A stretch of 64,000 nt of DNA, taken from assembly GCA_910588955.1 (NCBI GenBank), contig CAJURQ010000005.1, positions 1 through 64,000 on the forward strand, written 5' to 3'. The notes beneath the pieces are model-generated. The model had not been told where the DNA came from, did no database searches, and saw only the letters and a list, made by a program, of their open reading frames with translations. The DNA is from an uncultured Lachnospiraceae bacterium. GTDB lineage: Bacteria > Bacillota > Clostridia > Lachnospirales > Lachnospiraceae. Made by a program: the position numbers and the translations under genes. This document shows, one piece after another, positions 26,076 through 33,710 of the stretch. How positions within the stretch are numbered: the stretch's first letter is position 1; each line of letters begins with the position of its first letter.

Positions 26076-26325
26076 GACTCTGCTTATGCATAAGCAGACT
26101 CGAAATGCTTCGCATTTCTCGTTCGCGTTGCTCGTCATAAGCCATTCTGCGTAGCTGCTCATGCAAGCATGGCATCTACTCAGCATGTCCTCTGACTCTG
26201 CTTATGCATAAGCAGACTCGAAATGCTTCGCATTTCTCGTTCGCGTTGCTCGTCATAAGCCATTCTGCGTAGCTGCTCATGCAAGCATGGCATCTACTCA
26301 GCATGTCCTCTGACTCTGCTTATGC
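26076..26325. repeat. Tandem 118-bp structured repeat, family 1, in btuF leader
   Basis: GACTCTGCTTATGC recurs at 26076, 26194 and 26312, giving two nearly identical 118-bp units and a 14-bp start of a third. Each unit holds the palindrome CTGCTTATGCATAAGCAG and the hairpin GAAATGCTTCGCATTTC. It lies between the riboswitch terminator and btuF on the transcribed leader. A diverged single unit of 119 bp with the same borders is found at 54092-54224. Confidence 0.92.
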
Positions 26326-26329
26326 GCGC

Positions 26330-26360
26330 AAAAAAACGTCCTGCACCGAAGCACAGAACG
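26330..26360 (-). terminator. Terminator of the cobalamin riboswitch
   Basis: On the minus strand CGTTCTGTGC, loop TTCG, GTGCAGGACG and seven T form an intrinsic terminator right after the aptamer. It is the likely switch by which bound cobalamin stops transcription before the uptake genes. Confidence 0.8.
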
Positions 26361-26545
26361 CAGAAAGTCCTGCCACAGACGCAGCAAGACCGAAAATCAC
26401 GCAGTTCCGGTTTCGGCAGAATGCCGTCAGACTGCCACGTATCTGACTTATCCTCTCACAAGGCTTCACAGTGACCGACTCGCAGGGCTTTTCACCCTAT
26501 TCCGTGCGCCGCCGAAGCGGCTGCAGCTGACGCCGTATTCAGTTA
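26361..26545 (-). ncRNA. Cobalamin riboswitch
   Basis: The minus strand carries the conserved core of the adenosylcobalamin riboswitch: CACGGAATAGGGTGAAAAGC, CCTGC, GGTCACTGTGA, and the B12-box-like AGTCAGATACGTGGCA. It is flanked by pairing segments, starts a few bases after a promoter and ends in a terminator. The controlled genes are the corrinoid importer and the adenosyltransferase-like gene. Boundaries are approximate. Confidence 0.88.
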
Positions 26546-26552
26546 TAGTGAC

Positions 26553-26581
26553 AGTCTAGCACAGTTCTTTCCCTTTGTCAA
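26553..26581 (-). promoter_or_regulatory. Promoter of the cobalamin operon
   Basis: TTGACA (26576-26581), 17 bp, then TAGACT (26553-26558) on the minus strand. Transcription would start around 26546 and run into the riboswitch. Confidence 0.75.
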
Positions 26582-26671
26582 AATCATGGTGGATATACTT
26601 TATTTTTGTGATAGACTATATGGTAAGCAAAAGAAAAACTTAACTATACAAATAACCCCGGGAGGAGAATC

Positions 26672-28159
26672 ATGTTTACCCAAACCGAAAAACAAAACTA
26701 TCTGTCACATATTGAAGCGGAAATCGCGCGTGGTCCCTACACGGACGACTGGTCGTCCCTCACGTCCTTGCAGCCGCCCCGGTGGTTTTCGCCCGCCAAA
26801 TTCGGCATTTTTATCCACTGGGGGCTGTACAGCGTGCCCGCATACAGAAACGAATGGTATTCCCGCAATATGTACATACAGGGAACCCCTGAGTATGAAC
26901 ACCACATCAAAACCTACGGTCCCCATAAAGATTTTGGTTATAAAGATTTCATCCCTCTTTTTACGGCGGAAAAGTTCGATCCCGATTTCTGGGCGGAAAC
27001 TTTTGCTAAGGCAGGCGCGAAATATGTGATTCCCGTGGCGGAACACCACGACGGCTTTCAGATGTACAGAAGCGATCTTTCCTTATATAATGCCGCCAGC
27101 ATGGGACCCAAAAGAGATATTCTGGAAGAACTAAAAAACGCCTTTGAAAAGCAGGGACTGCTCTTTGGCGCCTCCACCCACCGGGCGGAGCACCACTGGT
27201 TTATGGGCTGCGGAAGAGAATTTGAAAGCGATATCAAAGAGCCTCTCTCCTGCGGGGATTTCTACTGGCCTTCGGAACGCACCCAACCGGACCATCAGGA
27301 CTTGTTCGCCAAGCCTTACCCCGATCGGGAATTTCTGGAAGACTGGCTGCTTCGCACCTGCGAGCTGATCGACCGCTACCAGCCGAAGCTCCTCTATTTC
27401 GACTGGTGGATTCAGCATGAGGCGTACAAACCCTATCTGCGCAAGATTGCCGCCTACTACTACAACCGCGCTGCGCAGTGGGGACAGGAGACCGCCATCT
27501 GCTACAAACATGACGCCATGGCATTCGGAAGCGGTATCGTGGATGTGGAGCGGGGCAAGTTTGCGGACGCAAAGCCCTACTGTTGGCAGACCGACACTGC
27601 CGTGGCACGCAATTCATGGTGTCACACCACATCGTTAGACTACAAAAGCAGCCATGAAATAATCTGTTATCTGATCGACGTGGTGAGCAAGAACGGCAAT
27701 CTCCTGCTGAACATCGGACCCAAAGCGGACGGCGGCTTTGCTGAGGAAGATTTATCCATCCTGCGGGATATCGGCGACTGGCTTTCCGTAAACGGGGAGG
27801 CGGTCTATCGCTCCAAGCCGTGGCAGTACGCGGCGGAAGGTCCCACCGTGGAGACAGAAGGACAGTTCTCCGACACCTCCGCCCCCGCGTACACCGAACA
27901 GGACTTCCGTTTTACGGCGGGAAACGGCTGTATCTATGCCGCCTGTATGCGCTGTCCGGAAAGCTGCTCTGTCACCATCCGCTCTCTCGCTGCCTCCGCT
28001 GACCCCAACAAACCGCATTTCCACGGCATCATCCGGAATGTACGGGCACTTGGCTTTGATGAAAAACCGACTTACTCCATCGACGAATCGGGACTTCATA
28101 TCACGGCAAAAACCGTGTGCAGCGAGTTTCCCGTCGTGTTCAAAATATATGTGGAATAA
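26672..28159 (+). CDS. Alpha-L-fucosidase, GH29
   Basis: The 495-residue protein lacks a signal peptide, so it acts on imported oligosaccharides. It has the GH29 landmarks WFSPAKFGIFIHWGLYSVPA, AEHHDGFQMY, and LLYFDWW with the nucleophile aspartate at residue 244; a C-terminal beta-sandwich domain follows NLLLNIGPKADG. It hydrolyses alpha-linked fucose from glycans such as mucin or human milk oligosaccharides. GGGAGGAG precedes ATG 26672. The gene is followed by a YesN-type regulator and sits opposite a sugar ABC importer, which suggests that the whole set handles fucosylated glycans. Confidence 0.94.
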   Translation: MFTQTEKQNYLSHIEAEIARGPYTDDWSSLTSLQPPRWFSPAKFGIFIHWGLYSVPAYRNEWYSRNMYIQGTPEYEHHIKTYGPHKDFGYKDFIPLFTAEKFDPDFWAETFAKAGAKYVIPVAEHHDGFQMYRSDLSLYNAASMGPKRDILEELKNAFEKQGLLFGASTHRAEHHWFMGCGREFESDIKEPLSCGDFYWPSERTQPDHQDLFAKPYPDREFLEDWLLRTCELIDRYQPKLLYFDWWIQHEAYKPYLRKIAAYYYNRAAQWGQETAICYKHDAMAFGSGIVDVERGKFADAKPYCWQTDTAVARNSWCHTTSLDYKSSHEIICYLIDVVSKNGNLLLNIGPKADGGFAEEDLSILRDIGDWLSVNGEAVYRSKPWQYAAEGPTVETEGQFSDTSAPAYTEQDFRFTAGNGCIYAACMRCPESCSVTIRSLAASADPNKPHFHGIIRNVRALGFDEKPTYSIDESGLHITAKTVCSEFPVVFKIYVE

Positions 28160-28203
28160 GCCGCTTGGTTGCCTGAAAACCTTTTTGATGGTATGATATT
28201 CGT

Positions 28204-29814
28204 ATGGAAAAATTATTTATTGCTGACGACGAAGCGTCCATCAGAGACGGATTAAAATGCATTATCGACTGGGAAGAACTGGGCTTTTCCCTGTGCGGGG
28301 AGGCGTCTAACGGAAAAGAAGCGCTCTCACAGATTCTTGCGCTCAATCCCGGTCTTGTTTTGCTGGATGTGAAAATGCCGGGCATGCACGGCACGGAAGT
28401 GATTCGCCGCGCCAGAGAAGCCGGTTTTCAGGGCAAGTGCATTATCTTGAGTGGTTACTCTGATTTTAAATACGCACAGGAAGCCATGAAAAGCGGTGTG
28501 CGTTTCTATCTCACCAAGCCCATCGACGAGGACGAACTGATTCAGACGGTCACGCAGATCCGGGAAGAGCTCTCGGAGGAACAGCAGCGTTCCAGCCATT
28601 TCACACAGTACAAAAACAAGGCGAAAAATGTGGTTCTGCAGGAGCTTCTGCACAGCGCGCCGGAAGTGCCTCTCTCTGAGGAGGATTGCCGAATTTTCCG
28701 CCTGACGGCGGAGGTTTATCAGGTCGTTGTATGTGAGGATTTTCACGCGCCATCCTCAGCCGCTCCCTACACCTTTGCGGAGATGCTCAAGGTGACGAAC
28801 CGCGACAACATGATCTTCGACCATCTGAACACGGACGGCAGGGACGTGGTTCTCCTAAAAGGCGTCCACGGGCTGAACAAACTCGGTGAATTTCTGGAGC
28901 GGCTTGAGCATGGTGATTCTCAGGAAGGCAGCCCTATGGATTCCATGTTTCTCGCCTATGGCAGACCTGTGCGCGCGTTGGAGGATATCCATCTGTCCTA
29001 TGGGGACGCGTCCGCATTGCTGGCACGCCGCTTTTTCTGCCTACCCGGACAGCACACCGCCGGGTATGACACGCTGCCGCACACGAACGAGAACCCGTCG
29101 CCGGAATTTGACGCCCCCGCTCCCTTTACATGGGATGCAGACACCGTTGCCGACTATGCAAACCGACTGACAGATTATATCGGCGCATACAACCGGCGTA
29201 TGACCGTGGACACCCTGCAGGAAATCGAGCTGGGACTTATGACTGTCCCCAATGCGATCGACGATATCCGGCTGCTTTTGATCGACTTATACTTGCAGAT
29301 CAAAGAAAACATGACGCGCAATTACCCTTCCGCCGGACTTTCCTTCCGCAACAATTCGGAGGCGATCGAGTATATCCACAGCCGCGGTTATCTCTACGAG
29401 ATCCTGCGCTTTTTGTCAGAGCAGATCGAAGCCGCTATGAATGCCCTTGGCAGTTCCTCCAAAGACACGATTTTAGCCGATGTGCTCTTCTATATCGACC
29501 ACAATTTTCAAAATAACATCAAATTGGAGACCATCGCCCCGCTGTTTGGCTACAACAGCGCGTACCTTGGTAAAATCTTCACGAAAAGCGTTGGCGAAAG
29601 CTTCAATTCTTACGTGGATCACAGGCGCATCGAGCACGCCAAAAAACTTCTTTTGGAAAACAGGCTGAAAGTATATGAAATTGCGGAACAGGTCGGTTAC
29701 AAAAACGTAGATTACTTCCACAAAAAATTTAGAAAATATATGGAAATGAGTCCCGCCGAGTTCCGGAAAGGACAGGGGCTTGACGAGGAGCCGGGAGTTT
29801 ACCCCCCCCCCTAG
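28204..29814 (+). CDS. YesN-type response regulator with AraC DNA-binding domain
   Basis: The 536-residue protein has an N-terminal receiver domain (IADDEASIRDGL, phosphate acceptor D55 in LVLLDVKMPG, LTKPIDEDEL) and a C-terminal AraC-type double helix-turn-helix (IAPLFGYNSAYLGKIFTKSV, KVYEIAEQVGYKNVDYFHKK). Its partner kinase is probably the YesM-type gene at 33711-35528, which is not adjacent but lies beyond the ABC operon. Phosphorylation should activate the sugar-uptake genes and perhaps the fucosidase gene 44 bp upstream. The last codons run through ten consecutive C (29802-29811), so the C-terminus YPPP would change with any slip. Confidence 0.9.
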   Translation: MEKLFIADDEASIRDGLKCIIDWEELGFSLCGEASNGKEALSQILALNPGLVLLDVKMPGMHGTEVIRRAREAGFQGKCIILSGYSDFKYAQEAMKSGVRFYLTKPIDEDELIQTVTQIREELSEEQQRSSHFTQYKNKAKNVVLQELLHSAPEVPLSEEDCRIFRLTAEVYQVVVCEDFHAPSSAAPYTFAEMLKVTNRDNMIFDHLNTDGRDVVLLKGVHGLNKLGEFLERLEHGDSQEGSPMDSMFLAYGRPVRALEDIHLSYGDASALLARRFFCLPGQHTAGYDTLPHTNENPSPEFDAPAPFTWDADTVADYANRLTDYIGAYNRRMTVDTLQEIELGLMTVPNAIDDIRLLLIDLYLQIKENMTRNYPSAGLSFRNNSEAIEYIHSRGYLYEILRFLSEQIEAAMNALGSSSKDTILADVLFYIDHNFQNNIKLETIAPLFGYNSAYLGKIFTKSVGESFNSYVDHRRIEHAKKLLLENRLKVYEIAEQVGYKNVDYFHKKFRKYMEMSPAEFRKGQGLDEEPGVYPPP

Positions 29815-29828
29815 AAAAATCGTAAGAC

Positions 29829-29926
29829 GGAGAATGCCCGCATCTGGGGCATTCTCCCACGTGAGACTTAGTGTTTCTTAGCGAGGCAGCCTTTGCTGCC
29901 AAGCTTTAGAAACACTTCTCACGTTG
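29829..29926 (-). repeat. Structured dispersed repeat, family 2, copy A
   Basis: On the plus strand a hairpin GGAGAATGCCC...GGGCATTCTCC is followed by a long interrupted hairpin: CGTGAGA pairs with TCTCACG, AGTGTTTCT with AGAAACACT, and GGCAG with CTGCC. It lies between the convergent response-regulator and binding-protein genes, starting right after the latter's stop. It may work as a bidirectional terminator or 3' stabiliser. Copy B is at 56119-56217. Confidence 0.88.
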
Positions 29927-31636
29927 CTATTGTACAATTGCCACTTTCTCCGCAATGATATCTGTCATCATCTGCTCGGCTTCACTCATGCCTGTTGCCT
30001 CCAGCTCTGCGATCATCGCATCATAATTCTCATCGAACGCCATCTCGCTTCCAGTCACACATTTGATCAGGGCAGACCATGAAACCTCATCCAGCTTATC
30101 TGCGATCTCCGTGAACTCAATCGGAGTTGCGTACGCCCAGAGTGGAGAGTAATCAGGTGTCTTGAACTCATCCGCCTGCGGGAACATGTCTACCAGAAGC
30201 TCCACGCCCCATGCCTCGCACGCCGCTTTTTCTTCCTCGTTATACTCAGCGATCACCGCGTCCTTGCTTGTCGTCGTATAAGTGCTGCCTGTAGGATCTT
30301 CGATACCGTCGCCATAGGTCGGGAACGGATAGTTGTGGAATCCTACGCCTGTCTTCTTCTGATAATCCTGATCCTCCTGAGACTGCTTGATCTCCTCCTC
30401 GGTTCTGTAACGGTGTCCCTCGTCATCAAGGAAATAATTTGTGCCCTCGATACCCCATTTGTTGAGCACCTGTCCTTCGTCGGAGCAGAGGAAGTCAAGG
30501 AACTTGATCGCTGCCACCGGATCTTTACAGCTCGTCGTAATGCCGACACCGGTTCCCGTCGTCAGACCCTGATACATAAGGGAAGCGCACTTGGTTTCCT
30601 TATCCATAGTGAGCGGCAGTCCCGCGTAAGTAGAGCCGTACTTGCCGTCCGCCTTGAGCACCTTCTCGCCGTCCTGATAATCCCAGTCCGAATCGAACAG
30701 CGCCACCACACGACCGGACGCGATCTTCGCAATGTAATCCTCGTGAGTCTGCGTCGCAAAGTCGGGATCTAGAATGCCCTCGTTATACATGCGGCACATC
30801 CATCTGAAATACTCTCTCTCCTTCTCGGAGCGGAATTTGTACATTGCCTTATTGTCGTCCGTGATAATCCACTGCCCGTTATCCGGCGCGCCGTCCGCGA
30901 TAAAGCCTGCCGGATTGCCCAGTGTGATCATCCAGTGCCAGTCGGAGGTGGACAGGCTGATGCCGATACGGTCAAGACCGTCCTCGGTGGTAGGACTCGC
31001 CGCAATGTAATCCTTGATCATCGCCTCCATCTCTTCCAGCGTTTCCGGAAGCTTGTAGTCTTTTGCCTTCAGCGCATCCCACTGGATCTGTGCGGTGCCG
31101 CAATGCTTAAACTTCTCACCACCCACTGCGTATGCGGAAAACTGATAGATAGACGGATCGTCCGCCGACTGTTTCAGTTTCTCAAACTCGTCGCCATAAA
31201 GCTTCTTGATATTGGGACCGTACTCCTCGATCAAATCGGTCATATCCATCATCACGCCCGCGTCGATCAGGTTGCCGGCAGAACCTTTCGCAAAAATAAT
31301 ATCGGGAAAATTCTGCTCCGCAATCATCAGCGCAACCGCCTCAGACTCGTCGTTACCGCCCACGGGACGGGTCGTCTTTAACTTTACGCCGGTCTTTTCC
31401 GTAATCGCAAGCGCCACAGGATCCGTCCACGGATCATCCTGATTCGCATCCGCCGAGAAGAATGTCAGCTCAATCGCCTCTCCCGATGCGCCATCACTGC
31501 TGCTCCCCTCATCGGTCGCCGCGCTGCCGCCATCAGTTACGACAGCCCCGCCATCGTCGCCGCCTCCGCAGCCGGCAAGTGTGCCTGCTGTCATTGCCAT
31601 TGTCAGTAACAATGCGCAAATCCTCTTTTTTTTCAT
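29927..31636 (-). CDS. Sugar ABC transporter substrate-binding lipoprotein (LipO/YtcQ type)
   Basis: The 569-residue lipoprotein has a signal peptide ending in the lipobox LAGC, an acidic Gly/Ser-rich linker and a large binding domain of the family-1 type used by YtcQ/LipO oligosaccharide importers (FSADANQDDPWTDPVALAIT, MMDMTDLIEEYGPNIKKLYG). It is the last gene of the HK-permease-permease-SBP run, and follows the second permease by 82 bp that contain an imperfect hairpin. No ATPase gene is present; importers of this class share the MsmK/MsmX-type ATPase encoded elsewhere. Confidence 0.88.
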   Translation of the reverse strand: MKKKRICALLLTMAMTAGTLAGCGGGDDGGAVVTDGGSAATDEGSSSDGASGEAIELTFFSADANQDDPWTDPVALAITEKTGVKLKTTRPVGGNDESEAVALMIAEQNFPDIIFAKGSAGNLIDAGVMMDMTDLIEEYGPNIKKLYGDEFEKLKQSADDPSIYQFSAYAVGGEKFKHCGTAQIQWDALKAKDYKLPETLEEMEAMIKDYIAASPTTEDGLDRIGISLSTSDWHWMITLGNPAGFIADGAPDNGQWIITDDNKAMYKFRSEKEREYFRWMCRMYNEGILDPDFATQTHEDYIAKIASGRVVALFDSDWDYQDGEKVLKADGKYGSTYAGLPLTMDKETKCASLMYQGLTTGTGVGITTSCKDPVAAIKFLDFLCSDEGQVLNKWGIEGTNYFLDDEGHRYRTEEEIKQSQEDQDYQKKTGVGFHNYPFPTYGDGIEDPTGSTYTTTSKDAVIAEYNEEEKAACEAWGVELLVDMFPQADEFKTPDYSPLWAYATPIEFTEIADKLDEVSWSALIKCVTGSEMAFDENYDAMIAELEATGMSEAEQMMTDIIAEKVAIVQ

Positions 31637-31718
31637 ACTTTCTCTCCCTTCTGTCTCTCAACATGCAACTCTATATTGATATGGCGTCATACGGAAATGC
31701 CGCCATAAAAATACCGTA

Positions 31719-32606
31719 TCAATCCTTCACCGCGCCTACTGTCATGCCGCCCACGAAATACTTCTGCAGGAACGGATAGACAATGATGATCGGCACCGTT
31801 GCCACAATGGTGACCGCCATTCGTATCGACAGAGGCGACACCGCGTTTTTCATCTGATCCGCCGCGTGGGGGTCGATCTTCATCTGTGCCTTCTCCATTA
31901 TCTCATACAGTACATACTGCAAAGTCGGAAGCTCCTTGGCATACAGGTAGGTATCCATAAAGGAGTTCCACTGTCCTACCGCATAGAACAACGCCACCGT
32001 TGCCAGCACCGGCTGGCACAGGGGAAGAATGATCTTTGCCCAGATCACGAAGTCATTTGCGCCGTCCACTCTCGCCGCCTCCTGCAGTGCAAGTGGCAGT
32101 CCCTCAATAAAAGAACGCACCAGAATCATATTGTAGACCCAGATCAATCCCGGAATGATATAGACGATAAAATTATTCCCCAGCTTTAAATCCCTCATTA
32201 ACAGCAGGTACTCAGGAATCAGTCCACCGCTGACATACATGGTAATCACAAACAGCGTGGTAAACAGCTTGTTAAAGTAAAAGTCCTTTCTGCTGAGCAC
32301 ATATGCCAGCATCGCCGTGCAGAGCACGCCCGCGCCCGCACCGAGCACCGTCCTTAAGACCGACAGCAGAAACGCGTGCCCCAGATTATTTTCCTTGAAC
32401 ACATAAATGTAGTTGCTTAAGGTAAACTGTCTCGGAATGATGAAGTTGATGTTGCGCATCGTGTCAATGGGGTCATTGAACGAGATCGCAAGCACGTTTA
32501 AAAACGGATATACCGTGATGACGATCAACAGCAGGAATACCGCCAGCAATATATAATCCAGGATATTATCGCGGCTTTTGATTCGATTTGATTTCGTATT
32601 TGCCAT
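31719..32606 (-). CDS. Sugar ABC transporter permease (YtcP/LplC type)
   Basis: The 295-residue protein has six membrane helices and the EAA loop ALQEAARVDGANDFVIWAKI followed by ILPL, where the ATPase docks. It ends in the typical YPFLQKYFVGGMTVGAVKD. It follows the other permease by 12 bp and pairs with it to form the channel of an oligosaccharide importer. Confidence 0.92.
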   Translation of the reverse strand: MANTKSNRIKSRDNILDYILLAVFLLLIVITVYPFLNVLAISFNDPIDTMRNINFIIPRQFTLSNYIYVFKENNLGHAFLLSVLRTVLGAGAGVLCTAMLAYVLSRKDFYFNKLFTTLFVITMYVSGGLIPEYLLLMRDLKLGNNFIVYIIPGLIWVYNMILVRSFIEGLPLALQEAARVDGANDFVIWAKIILPLCQPVLATVALFYAVGQWNSFMDTYLYAKELPTLQYVLYEIMEKAQMKIDPHAADQMKNAVSPLSIRMAVTIVATVPIIIVYPFLQKYFVGGMTVGAVKD

Positions 32607-32618
32607 GACTTCTCCCTC

Positions 32619-33560
32619 CTATATCAATCTGCTCTCGCCGAGCCACCCTGCCACCTTATTTGCAAGGAAAAGCAGAATAATACCGACTAACGACTGGAAC
32701 ATACCGATCGCGGTACCGAGACCGTAGTTGCTGTTGCCGATACCTCTGACATATGCAAACCATGAAAGCACCATCGCGTGATCCTGTACAATACCGTTGC
32801 TTAAGAGCATCTGCCGCTCCATGCCTACATTCAGCGCGCCTCCGATGCCCATGATCAAAAGCACGACAATTGTCGGTTTAATACCCGGCAGGGTAATGTG
32901 CCAGATGCGCTGGAGCCGGTTCGCGCCGTCCACCTTTGCCGCCTCGTACAGCCCCTGATCGATACCCGCCATAGCTGACAGATACACGATCGCGTCCCAG
33001 CCGACCTCTTTCCATGTATTGATCAGCACGACCGTCAGCCAAAATAGGGGCGAGTTGGTACTCATCAATCCGAGCTTCGTTCCAAACAGTGTGTCTAACA
33101 TACCGCCGTCGTTTAAAACCATCTTCGCAATACTGGCAATAACGACCCACGATACGAAGTGGGGCAGATAGGAGATCGTCTGCGTCACTTTCTTGAATTT
33201 GACAAACCGAATCTCATTTAACATCAGGGCAAAGATAATTGCCATGAGCGTTCCCACCGCAATTCCCAGAATACTGAGTCCGATGGTGTTAATCAAGGTC
33301 TGCCCAAAAATACGATCCTGAAATGCTTTAATAAAGTTATCCAATCCCGCAAAGGGTCTCTCCCAGATATGTTTCGAGAGATTTTTAGGTTTTACCTCCT
33401 GAAAAGCCATCGTCCATCCCCACAGGGGTATGTACTTGAAAATGATCAGCCAGATCACAAACGGAAGCGACATCAACAACAGATACCGCTGTTTGTACAT
33501 TAGCTGCATACTGAACTTTTGTTTCATAATCTTCTCTTTTTGCGCTTTTTTCGCACTCAT
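32619..33560 (-). CDS. Sugar ABC transporter permease (LplB/YteP type)
   Basis: The 313-residue protein has six membrane helices and the EAA loop GLYEAAKVDGANRLQRIWHI. LplB/YteP-type features include KYIPLWGWTMAFQEVKP and the end ANKVAGWLGESRLI. ATG 33560 is chosen: the open frame up to 33632 includes a hydrophobic stretch that is not typical and has no ribosome site. It is the first importer gene, 150 bp downstream of the sensor kinase. Confidence 0.9.
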   Translation of the reverse strand: MSAKKAQKEKIMKQKFSMQLMYKQRYLLLMSLPFVIWLIIFKYIPLWGWTMAFQEVKPKNLSKHIWERPFAGLDNFIKAFQDRIFGQTLINTIGLSILGIAVGTLMAIIFALMLNEIRFVKFKKVTQTISYLPHFVSWVVIASIAKMVLNDGGMLDTLFGTKLGLMSTNSPLFWLTVVLINTWKEVGWDAIVYLSAMAGIDQGLYEAAKVDGANRLQRIWHITLPGIKPTIVVLLIMGIGGALNVGMERQMLLSNGIVQDHAMVLSWFAYVRGIGNSNYGLGTAIGMFQSLVGIILLFLANKVAGWLGESRLI

Positions 33561-33669
33561 GTCCCGCCACCCTTTCCTCACAGTTTTCAGGAAAAAGAAA
33601 ATGCACCAGTGAAAATGTACATAGCCGCTCATTTCCCTGATGCATTTATTATAAAAAAAGAAAGAATCT

Positions 33670-33702
33670 AAAAATACCGAAAAGAATGGATAAAAAATAC
33701 CG
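33670..33702 (-). promoter_or_regulatory. Candidate response-regulator site, two direct CGGTATTTTT boxes
   Basis: On the minus strand CGGTATTTTT occurs at 33693-33702 and 33670-33679, a 23-bp step or about two helical turns, in the gap before the permease genes. A third copy lies at 31707-31716, before the binding-protein gene. Direct repeats at this spacing suit an AraC-type dimer such as the YesN-like regulator, but this is inference. Confidence 0.45.
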
Positions 33703-33710
33703 TCATTTTT

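Noticed and set aside
26053..26175. N-terminal extension of the cobalamin-binding lipoprotein
   Set aside because: The extension is encoded by the dispersed repeat; a strong ribosome site lies before ATG 26052 and a normal lipoprotein signal starts there.
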